NCBI GenBank assembly: GCA_007118765.1
Contig: SKQZ01000394.1
Location: 1 to 5,636, forward strand
Direction: 5' to 3'
From: Candidatus Hydrogenedentota bacterium
GTDB lineage: Bacteria > Hydrogenedentota > Hydrogenedentia > Hydrogenedentales > CAITNO01
DNA: 5,636 nucleotides
A program made the translations under genes and the position numbers. Under the pieces are notes generated by a model. The model made no database searches. It worked only from the letters and a program-made list of their open reading frames with translations, and was not told the origin of the DNA. Below are positions 1-5,545 of the stretch, piece by piece (the first letter of the stretch is position 1; each line of letters starts with the position of its first letter).

Positions 1-9
1 TCGTCGTGA

Positions 10-162
10 GCCTGTGAAGGTTGCGCCAGAGCAGGTGTTTTGCGCAGGCCGCCGGCTGACAGCGTGTTAGTACACGTCGAAGTCGGCGGGCAAGCAAAGT
101 GCCTGATATGGTGTAAGATTCACAGGCGCAACCCCGCCACGGCGGGGTGAAATATGCGGGCT
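10..162 (+). repeat. Dispersed structured repeat, copy 1 (fullest copy)
   Basis: Bases 67-162 recur inverted at 5546-5636, and bases 113-162 recur directly at 4718-4767 (46 of 50 identical). Bases 10-127 form a long imperfect inverted repeat centred on the loop 68-71. The pairs are 10-18 with 119-127 (nine perfect), 21-28 with 109-116, 32-43 with 94-105, then shorter helices (48-53 with 85-91, 58-60 with 82-84, 63-67 with 72-76). A second hairpin follows at 131-137/142-148 with loop CACG, enclosed by CGCA (127-130) and TGCG (155-158). No reading frame here looks coding. The repeat family is not recognised. It could be a small non-autonomous mobile element or a repeated RNA element. Confidence 0.8.
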
Positions 163-384
163 GGGGAGATTGCGCGGCGTCCTATGCACGGCCTCCCCCG
201 ACGCGCATTATACGTCTACACCCATGGTCAGATACAACCACAACACGTATTGCCTCGTTCAGACTGGTTCCCAAGGTTCCGATTTGGGGGCCAGCTTGAA
301 AAAGGTGCGGCGTTGCGTGACAGCGTGCCAAAACAGGCCAAACGGTCTTGTCGCACCGCGTTGGTATATCCCATCCTTTTGACT

Positions 385-410
385 GCGCAAGCCACGCTTG
401 CGCTTTTCCT
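385..410 (+). terminator. Rho-independent terminator
   Basis: A perfect eight-base-pair stem GCGCAAGC (385-392) and GCTTGCGC (396-403) has a three-base CAC loop and is followed immediately by TTTTCCTTT. The other strand has no T-rich tail after the stem, so it acts on plus-strand transcription. It separates whatever is transcribed through 1-384 from the surface-protein promoter at 482-510. Confidence 0.75.
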
Positions 411-481
411 TTCGTTGACGCGCACACCCAGGCATAAACCGCATGGACACGGGCCATGGAAAACGAGCGCAACAAATAATG

Positions 482-510
482 TTGACTCTGGCGACACCTG
501 CCTATATCAT
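482..510 (+). promoter_or_regulatory. Sigma70-type promoter of the surface-protein gene
   Basis: TTGACT (482-487) matches five of six bases of the -35 consensus and TATCAT (505-510) matches five of six of the -10 box. The spacer is exactly 17 bases. Transcription would start near 517, giving a leader of about 70 bases before the ATG at 587. It lies just downstream of the terminator at 385-410, which supports an independent transcription unit. Confidence 0.65.
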
Positions 511-572
511 AAGGGTTAACTATCGGCAACCAAAAAAACCGGATGCACAAAGAGCGTTGTATACCGTAGAAC

Positions 573-580
573 AGGGAGGA
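573..580 (+). promoter_or_regulatory. Ribosome binding site deciding the start at 587
   Basis: AGGGAGGA sits six bases before the ATG at 587. The open frame extends upstream to an ATG at 443, but that start has no comparable site, would lie upstream of the promoter at 482-510, and would place 48 unlikely residues before the signal peptide. The start at 587 is therefore preferred. Confidence 0.8.
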
Positions 581-586
581 ATCGTC

Positions 587-3490
587 ATGAGAAGCAGCAA
601 CAACAACAGAAGCGGGATACGTCATTATTGCCGGCATCAACGTACAACAACGTGGTCTCCGGTTATTAACCGGTGTGTATACTTGGTTGTTATGGCGTTG
701 TGCTTGGGTTTAGCCATAAATGGTACTGCAGCCGCAGGTCCCATTGAGATTGATTCCATCGAGCAACTGCAACTAACCGGCAACGACTGGGAAGGCGAGA
801 GCGAAGGTGAGCCGGAAGAAGGCGAAACAGAAGGTGAACCCGAAGAAGGTGAACCCGAAGAAGGTGAACCCGAAGAAGGTGAACCCGAAGAAGGTGAACC
901 CGAGGGCGAAGGCGAAGCCGCAAGTCCCATTGAGATTGACTCCATTGAGAAACTGCAACTAATCGGTAATGACCCGGACTATCCCTTGGATGGCGACTAC
1001 ATCCTCACCCAGGATATTGATGCCTCGGACACGGTCAACTGGAATGACGGGGCGGGATTTAAGCCTATTGGCGAGCTGGACGATGACCAAGATGCTTTCT
1101 CAGGTATTTTTGACGGGCAGGGTCATGTGATTACGGGGCTTGTGATAGACCGCCCTGATGAGGATAACATTGGGCTGTTCGGCTGCATTGGCGTACTGCA
1201 ACTGCAAGTCCATGCGTATGCTTGGAGTGGGGTCATCAAGAATGTTGGTGTCTCCGATGTCACGATAACGGGGCGCGATTCAGTGGGCGGTCTGGTGGGA
1301 AGCAACCGAGGCAGCATTTTGCAATGCTTCGTGACAGGAAACGTAACCGGAAATAATAACGTAGGCGGTCTGGTGGGATACGGCGGCGGTGGCTATTATA
1401 CCTCAGTTTTCCCAGGAATAATGGTTTCAAACTGTTATGCAGTGTGCGTTGTGACGGGAAATTCCCGGGTTGGCGGTTTCATGGGTAGGTATTACGGTTT
1501 TGATTTTTCATGCAACTACGCAGCAAGTCACGTAACATTCGATTCAGCTGGTGGCGGCCTCACTGGCTCTTATGGCATTCCCGCTGGCTTTTCTGTTTTC
1601 GTAAGCAGTTTCTGGGATATGGAGAGTAGTAACCTGCGTAAAAGCGCGGGTGGCAGGGGATTGACAACACAACAAATGACCACGCCAAGCATTTTTGCAA
1701 ATGCGGGCTGGGATCCTGACGTATGGGTCATGACGGAGGGCGATTATCCACGTCTGGCGTGGGAAAGCACGGGCGCGGCTCCGCTGCCGGCGCCTGAACC
1801 CATACCTTTGTCGGGCCGAGGTACGGAATCGGATCCTTACCAAATCGGCACACCGCAAGAATTTGATTTGCTGAATTGGCACTATGACGCTATTGACGCA
1901 AATTTTATACTCACCGCCAATCTTGATTATCGGGACATATCATTTTATCCGATAGGGGATCTGGGCAGGTTTAGCGGCGTTTTGGATGGCCAAGGCCACA
2001 AAATAAATAATGCTGTTATTGACTCGTCTTTTGGATACTCAGGCGTATTTAAAATAACTAACTTAGCAAAACTCCGAAATATCGGCATTAAAAATATAAC
2101 AATTACTGACGGGCATTATGTAGGCGCTTTGGCTGGAATTAACGCGGGCAGTATAATTGAAGGGTGTTACGCAACTGGAACAATAAGCGGTCGGATTGCG
2201 GGTGGATTGGTTGGCTATAATGGATTTGCCTATTATGGTGCTGCGGCTATTGACAGTGTTATATTCGAATCTTACGCAACAGTTAAAGTAAGCGGTAGGG
2301 ACGATGCCGGTGGGTTGGTCGGCGTCAACATTACTGGGCCACTCAATAACAACCTTATAGCACGGTGTTACGCGACAGGTCCTGTATCCGGCCGAAGTGC
2401 AGGAACGCTTGGCGGTCTTGTAGGACGTAATCGGGGTAATATAGTTGACAGCTATGCAACGGGCGCGGTTACCGGCGCACGAACGCGCGGTGGCCTAGTG
2501 GGTGTTAATACCCATAACAGTAGGTCTGGTTCTGTTTCTGTGTATCCTTACGGCGGAACGATACGGCGTTGTTATTCCACTGGCGAAATTGGTTCTGGCG
2601 ATAATAACTTAGGTGGGCTGGTGGGTTCTGGGGTCAGCCATAGCATCGACGCGGACCGCTCGAACTTTTGGGACATTGAGACAAGCGGCATATCGGAATC
2701 CGCCGACGGTACGGGGTTGACCACAGTACAAATGCAGGATAGAGGCACTTACGAGGATACGTGGAACTTTGATGATGTATGGTACATGATGGAAGACGGT
2801 TCCTATCCTTTTTTACAAGCGCTGCCTCAGACCAAGGTGCCCGACGTAACAGGTATGAACGAAGAAGATGCCAGCGCCGCTCTCGAAACAGCCGGCTTGA
2901 CAGTGCGTACAACCTATGAGCACTGCCACACCACACCGCAAGGAGAGGTTTGCAGCCAAAGCGTAAGCGCAGGCAGTTATGTTCACATCAACAACACCGT
3001 GGTGGGTATTATTGTATCGCTTGGAGCCCCCCCAGAAGGTGAAGACCTTGATCTTCAAGCTGTCGCCCGAGTATTGCTGGAACAGTTTGATGATCTTGAT
3101 ACAGACGGCGATGGCCTTTTGAGCATTGAAGAGGTTCGCGCTGTCTTCCCGGATCTGACTGACGAGCAATTCGCCGCGCTAGACATTTCCGGCGATGGTT
3201 ACTTGAGCCGTGAAGAGTTGGAAGAGACGCTCTCAGACCACGCGGAGGGCGAGGGTGAAGGCCAACCCGAGGGCGAAACCGAGGGTGAAACCGAAGGAGA
3301 AAGTGAAGGCGAGGGAGAAGGCGAAGGTGAGGGCGAGGACGATGATACAACCGACGGTTGCCTTGGTTGCGGTGGCTGTGGCGGTGAGCAACCCGCAGAC
3401 AAACTGAAACGGCTCTTGGGCGACTGGTTGTTGATGGGCTTGAGCCTGCTGGTCTTGTTGTCGGTCGCCGGCATACAAAGCAAGCGTTGA
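587..3490 (+). CDS. Large exported surface protein: Glug beta-helix blocks, PASTA, EF-hand pair, Cys-rich C-terminal anchor
   Basis: The protein has 967 residues. A long basic N-region and hydrophobic core (about 30-45) form a signal peptide with likely cleavage after AAA at 48-50. An acidic Glu/Gly/Pro linker follows (68-110). Two Glug-type beta-helix blocks (about 114-393 and 408-745) carry repeated GGLVG motifs, for example at 234, 260, 539, 575, 609, 635 and 676. Each block closes with a related FWD...GLTT..M...VW....YP segment. Next come a PASTA domain (748-813, with C780 and C789), two canonical EF-hand loops (D838-E849 and D866-E877, likely Ca2+-binding), a second Glu-Gly linker (about 886-917), a CLGCGGC cluster (925-931), a transmembrane helix (about 946-962) and the basic end QSKR. 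The tail resembles tripartite C-terminal sorting signals such as MYXO-CTERM. A role in adhesion or the cell envelope is inferred; no enzymatic domain is seen. The specific ligand is unknown. Confidence 0.9.
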   Translation: MRSSNNNRSGIRHYCRHQRTTTWSPVINRCVYLVVMALCLGLAINGTAAAGPIEIDSIEQLQLTGNDWEGESEGEPEEGETEGEPEEGEPEEGEPEEGEPEEGEPEGEGEAASPIEIDSIEKLQLIGNDPDYPLDGDYILTQDIDASDTVNWNDGAGFKPIGELDDDQDAFSGIFDGQGHVITGLVIDRPDEDNIGLFGCIGVLQLQVHAYAWSGVIKNVGVSDVTITGRDSVGGLVGSNRGSILQCFVTGNVTGNNNVGGLVGYGGGGYYTSVFPGIMVSNCYAVCVVTGNSRVGGFMGRYYGFDFSCNYAASHVTFDSAGGGLTGSYGIPAGFSVFVSSFWDMESSNLRKSAGGRGLTTQQMTTPSIFANAGWDPDVWVMTEGDYPRLAWESTGAAPLPAPEPIPLSGRGTESDPYQIGTPQEFDLLNWHYDAIDANFILTANLDYRDISFYPIGDLGRFSGVLDGQGHKINNAVIDSSFGYSGVFKITNLAKLRNIGIKNITITDGHYVGALAGINAGSIIEGCYATGTISGRIAGGLVGYNGFAYYGAAAIDSVIFESYATVKVSGRDDAGGLVGVNITGPLNNNLIARCYATGPVSGRSAGTLGGLVGRNRGNIVDSYATGAVTGARTRGGLVGVNTHNSRSGSVSVYPYGGTIRRCYSTGEIGSGDNNLGGLVGSGVSHSIDADRSNFWDIETSGISESADGTGLTTVQMQDRGTYEDTWNFDDVWYMMEDGSYPFLQALPQTKVPDVTGMNEEDASAALETAGLTVRTTYEHCHTTPQGEVCSQSVSAGSYVHINNTVVGIIVSLGAPPEGEDLDLQAVARVLLEQFDDLDTDGDGLLSIEEVRAVFPDLTDEQFAALDISGDGYLSREELEETLSDHAEGEGEGQPEGETEGETEGESEGEGEGEGEGEDDDTTDGCLGCGGCGGEQPADKLKRLLGDWLLMGLSLLVLLSVAGIQSKR
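737..973 (+). repeat. Imperfect direct duplication flanking the N-terminal acidic linker
   Basis: Bases 737-787 (residues 51-67 of the surface protein) and 923-973 (residues 113-129) are identical at 44 of 51 positions. Both encode x-PIEIDSIE-x-LQL-x-GND. The acidic linker lies exactly between them. Five of the seven differences are synonymous third-position or linker-edge changes typical of an older in-frame duplication. Confidence 0.85.
830..904 (+). repeat. 15-base tandem repeat encoding EGEPE units
   Basis: Five consecutive units of GAAGGTGAACCCGAA occupy 830-904. The first four are identical and the last differs only in its final base. A multiple of three, the unit adds or removes five residues without shifting the frame, so the linker length can vary between strains. 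More degenerate related codons flank it at 791-829 and 905-919. Confidence 0.9.
3241..3336 (+). repeat. C-terminal Glu-Gly-Glu low-complexity linker
   Basis: Degenerate GAGGGCGAA/GAAGGTGAG-type codons encode an acidic Glu-Gly stretch (about residues 886-917) between the EF-hand pair and the Cys-rich anchor of the surface protein. Unlike the N-terminal tract, it is not built of identical 15-base units. It probably serves as an extended spacer lifting the folded domains off the envelope. Confidence 0.75.
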
Positions 3491-3701
3491 GGTTGTCTTT
3501 TTGACAGTACGTGATCATGACGCCGGGGACGCGAATATGCGCGGCCTCGCCCGCAAACGGGGTGCGCTGAAAACAACACGCTGCCGGCGAGGTCGTCAGC
3601 GTTCCCGGGACGTTATGCGGCGGTTTTTCTGGAAGCGCCGGGCGGCGGAGATCCCGCGTGTTATCAATCAAGTTCTTGGGGGCAAATAGGGGGCGGCAAT
3701 G
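3491..3701. other. Convergent intergenic region without a credible gene
   Basis: This 211-base gap separates two convergent genes. The best structure is GGCCTCGCC (3543-3551) pairing with GGCGAGGTC (3586-3594), nine pairs with one G-U, around a 34-base interior; no T-tract follows. I see no clear intrinsic terminator for either gene. A 62-codon frame (3501-3689) starts with TTG, lacks a ribosome binding site and has an arginine-heavy composition, so it was not called. Confidence 0.5.
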
Positions 3702-4391
3702 TCACGCCGTGTTTTGCAGTGCCGCCTCGGCAACTCGCGCGCCCAAGCGCTGCGCGGAGACGATGCCAAATTCATCGCGGGTTATGTCGTCTTGGTATGC
3801 GTTCCATAACGTGGCGCCCTGAAATGCAGGCGGGTTGCCGCCCACCACCTTGGCCTTATGGCACAGCATCGCGGTCAGAATCTGCTGGATAACCAATTCC
3901 TGACCGCCATTGCGATAGGCGCCCACGGACAACGCGCCCACAGGCAAATCGGCAAGTTTCATGGTCGGTTGGCGCAGCGCCGCAAGACGTTCGAGAAAGG
4001 CCATGCACAGGGAGCTCAAACAACGGTAATAACAGGGGGACCCGATGATCAGGCCGCCAAGATGCTCTGATTGCAGTACGGGCAGCACCTCCGTGTCAAA
4101 ATCGTCCGGCACATGGTCTGCGGGGTCTGCGGGGCGTCCGTCGCCCAAACTGCCGGCGATGGACATGCCGCCCAAATCAACCAACTGCGTCTCAATGCGC
4201 GGGTTGGTCGCGGCCGCTTCCAATGCCGCTGCTGTAGCGGTTGCGGTGGTCATGCCGCGCCTCGGACTGCACGCCACGCCCACTACAAGCACTTTCCGGT
4301 CGTTTTCTTCGGCAGCGGCGCCCCGCATGCCGAGCATGGCGCCAACCCCTGCTGAACCCAGCAACGTGCGGCGTGTTATTTTCTTTTCCAT
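3702..4391 (-). CDS. Tat-exported flavodoxin-fold protein, NADPH-dependent FMN reductase family
   Basis: The protein has 229 residues. It opens with a twin-arginine signal (TRRTLLGSAGVGAML, RR at 7-8, cleavage probably near AAA at 25-27), so it should be exported folded with its cofactor. The mature part starts with a beta strand and a flavin phosphate-binding loop, GVACSPRRGMTT (38-49), and continues with GSPCYY (117-122) and GGQE (162-165). These are hallmarks of the flavodoxin/NADPH-dependent FMN reductase superfamily, closest in style to iron-sulfur flavoproteins. The Cys-rich iron-sulfur segment expected before the GSP motif is absent; residues 72-104 have no Cys. Cysteines instead sit at 41, 120, 124, 129 and 177. 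The ATG at 4391 is preferred over the in-frame GTG at 4394 because the ribosome site lies six bases from it. Its electron partner is unknown, and it is apparently monocistronic. Confidence 0.88.
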   Translation of the reverse strand: MEKKITRRTLLGSAGVGAMLGMRGAAAEENDRKVLVVGVACSPRRGMTTATATAAALEAAATNPRIETQLVDLGGMSIAGSLGDGRPADPADHVPDDFDTEVLPVLQSEHLGGLIIGSPCYYRCLSSLCMAFLERLAALRQPTMKLADLPVGALSVGAYRNGGQELVIQQILTAMLCHKAKVVGGNPPAFQGATLWNAYQDDITRDEFGIVSAQRLGARVAEAALQNTA

Positions 4392-4397
4392 CACAGG

Positions 4398-4405
4398 CTC
4401 CTCTC
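4398..4405 (-). promoter_or_regulatory. Ribosome binding site of the flavoprotein gene
   Basis: On the minus strand GAGAGGAG ends six bases before the ATG at 4391 but only three bases before the alternative GTG at 4394. This decides for the ATG. Confidence 0.75.
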
Positions 4406-4462
4406 TTGATTTGGCGTATGATTCTTTGACGTAACAGACAGCTGATTACATGCGCGATTTCA

Positions 4463-4471
4463 AGCATAACA
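4463..4471 (-). promoter_or_regulatory. Possible extended -10 promoter of the flavoprotein gene
   Basis: The minus strand reads TGTTATGCT, an extended -10 (TGn followed by TATGCT). The region 17 bases upstream has only a weak -35 (TTTTCT). It would give a leader of about 65 bases. This is the best candidate in the 4392-4564 gap but is weak. Confidence 0.3.
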
Positions 4472-4564
4472 TATCACGTCGGAAAAGAAAAGAGGTGTAA
4501 ACGCGAGTCTCCACCACCTGCTGCGGGCGGTGCATCCAATAAAGCCCGTATCAAAGCAAAACAA

Positions 4565-4715
4565 TTGTCTTTGCGAGGAGGGCGCAAGCCCGACGCGGCA
4601 ATCTGGGACATGAGATTGCGTCACGTTGTTCGTAATGACGATGTAATGAGATCGCTTCGCTACGCTCGCGATGACGATGTAATGAGATCGCTTCGCTACG
4701 CTCGCGATGACGATG
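4565..4715. repeat. Dispersed palindromic repeat cluster of the 'ERSDEAI' type, with a 36-base tandem part
   Basis: The minus-strand translation reads RHRERSEAISL twice, resembling the 'CEERSDEAI' junk peptides known from a widespread bacterial intergenic repeat. A 36-base unit beginning ATGACGATG occurs at 4635-4670 and 4671-4706 with identical sequence, and a nine-base partial third unit follows at 4707-4715. The proximal part contains GGGC-GCAA-GCCC (4580-4591), a tetraloop hairpin, and GCAATCT (4598-4604) pairing with AGATTGC (4613-4619). It is non-coding; frames through it are artefacts. Confidence 0.8.
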
Positions 4716-4717
4716 GG

Positions 4718-4767
4718 GTAAGATGCGCAGGCGCAACCCCGCCACGGCGGGGTGAAATTTGCGGGTT
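4718..4767 (+). repeat. Dispersed structured repeat, copy 3 (partial)
   Basis: It matches bases 113-162 of copy 1 at 46 of 50 positions in the same orientation. It keeps the GC hairpin (4736-4742 with 4747-4753, loop CACG) and the enclosing CGCA/TGCG stem (4732-4735 with 4760-4763). The long-stem part of copy 1 is missing; the neighbouring 36-base repeats take its place. Its last base overlaps the cysH stop codon (4766-4768). On the minus strand the hairpin lies just after cysH and could protect the mRNA end, but no T-tract follows. Confidence 0.85.
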
Positions 4768-5494
4768 AGATGCCACTGCCGTGGATATGTATGCCGCACT
4801 CTTTTTTGTCTTCGTCTTGCAGCTGATTAAACCAGCGCCAGCGTCCGGCACGCTTATCCTCGCCGGGTCGCACCGGGGTAGAGCAGACCATGCAGCCAAT
4901 GCTGGGATACCCTTCTTCGTACAAGGGATTTGCCGGCACGTCATGGGCGGTGTTGTACTCTTGCACGTCCGTTTCCGACCAATAGGCAAGGGGGCACAGT
5001 TTGAGCAACGTGCGTTTCTCCTGTTTAATGAAGGTCGCTTTTGGCGTGCCCGCCCGGAATGTTGATTGGTCTTGCCGGAGCCCGCTGACCCATACGTCAA
5101 CGGTTTCCAATGCCCGTGTATTCGGTTCAACCTTACGGATTTTGCAGCAGAGCGCTTGTTTTTCCTTGCTGTCGAAAAACAGGTACTCGCCGTGCTGTGC
5201 AATCATGCGCGCAAGCGCCTGGGGATCCGGCTGAAAACGTTCAATGGTGATGCCGTAGCGTTGCTCAATCTTATCCATCAACGCATAGGTTTCGGGGTGC
5301 AGGCGGAGCGTATCCACGGTGACAACACGCAACGCCAGCCCGGATTCATGGGCCATGTGGATCAGGGCGCAGCCCGTTGCCTGGAAACTGGTAAACAGCG
5401 CTGCACGGCTGCCGTGCTCGGACACAGCCCAGCCCAGCAACGCCTCTGGCGACAGGCCATTGAGCATTTCAAGGTTGGTTGTCTCTGCTGTCAT
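4766..5494 (-). CDS. cysH: Phosphoadenylyl/adenylyl-sulfate reductase (assimilatory APS reductase, 4Fe-4S type)
   Basis: This cytoplasmic enzyme of assimilatory sulfate reduction reduces adenylyl sulfate to sulfite and AMP, with electrons from thioredoxin. The 242-residue product shows the whole family signature: the nucleotide-binding segment TSFQATG (35-41), VDTLRLHPETY (60-70), the cluster cysteines C116-C117 and C201/C204, SGLRQDQS (137-144), NPLYEEGYPSIGC (189-201), RPGEDKRAGRW (209-219) and the C-terminal KECGIH with catalytic C233. The paired CC and CxxC that ligate [4Fe-4S] point to APS rather than PAPS as substrate. The ATG at 5494 is chosen because GAGGA lies ten bases upstream. The frame stays open to an ATG at 5554, but that codon lies on the boundary of repeat copy 2 and would add 20 unlikely residues. 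No sat, cysN or cysD gene is visible; an operon partner could lie outside the window. Confidence 0.95.
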   Translation of the reverse strand: MTAETTNLEMLNGLSPEALLGWAVSEHGSRAALFTSFQATGCALIHMAHESGLALRVVTVDTLRLHPETYALMDKIEQRYGITIERFQPDPQALARMIAQHGEYLFFDSKEKQALCCKIRKVEPNTRALETVDVWVSGLRQDQSTFRAGTPKATFIKQEKRTLLKLCPLAYWSETDVQEYNTAHDVPANPLYEEGYPSIGCMVCSTPVRPGEDKRAGRWRWFNQLQDEDKKECGIHIHGSGI

Positions 5495-5504
5495 CGTTTC
5501 TGTT

Positions 5505-5509
5505 TCCTC
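5505..5509 (-). promoter_or_regulatory. Likely ribosome binding site of cysH
   Basis: GAGGA on the minus strand lies ten bases before the ATG at 5494. The spacing is slightly long but it is the only purine-rich site close to a start that fits the conserved length of the family. Confidence 0.5.
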
Positions 5510-5545
5510 GGGTATCTTGCCTCTCGGCGTGTTGTTCCGTGTACT

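Larger units (their letters stand above)
10..410 (+). ncRNA. Candidate structured non-coding RNA ending in an intrinsic terminator
   Basis: This gene-free stretch is rich in plus-strand helices and ends in a good terminator. Besides the repeat hairpins at 10-162, a 12-pair hairpin joins 264-275 to 283-294 with a seven-base loop and three G-U pairs. A possible three-way junction joins GGTGCG (304-309) to CGCACC (352-357) around hairpins 311-315/321-325 and 333-339/344-351. A weaker pairing is GGGGAG (163-168) with CTCCCC (193-198). I see no hallmarks of tmRNA, RNase P RNA, SRP RNA or rRNA. No promoter is visible, and the true 5' end may lie before the window. The alternative is the untranslated tail of an upstream gene that ends at this terminator. 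The whole idea is inference from hand folding. Confidence 0.35.

Noticed and set aside
10..127. Transposon end or insertion-sequence terminal repeat
   Set aside because: Inverted copies exist at both ends, but no transposase is present and the copies differ in extent; dispersed repeats and an assembly break explain this better.
154..519. 121-codon plus-strand frame and the overlapping minus-strand frames at 182-640
   Set aside because: No ribosome binding site, low-complexity mixed composition, no family resemblance; they run through the repeat, hairpins and terminator.
443..586. N-terminal extension of the surface protein to the ATG at 443
   Set aside because: It lies upstream of the promoter and ribosome binding site and would put 48 residues before a normal signal peptide.
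639..945. Minus-strand Ser/Pro/Gly-rich frame opposite the acidic linker
   Set aside because: It is the antisense shadow of the Glu-Gly-Pro codon repeats.
3501..3689. 62-codon TTG-start frame between the convergent genes
   Set aside because: Arginine-heavy composition, no ribosome binding site and no recognisable domain.
4635..4715. CRISPR array
   Set aside because: The two 36-base units are directly adjacent with no spacers, and there are no cas genes.
4551..4799. 82-codon minus-strand frame with repeated RHRERSEAISL
   Set aside because: It is the translation of a dispersed non-coding repeat, a known source of spurious proteins.
4565..5065. 166-codon plus-strand frame antisense to cysH
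   Set aside because: Half lies in repeats and half opposite a strongly conserved cysH.
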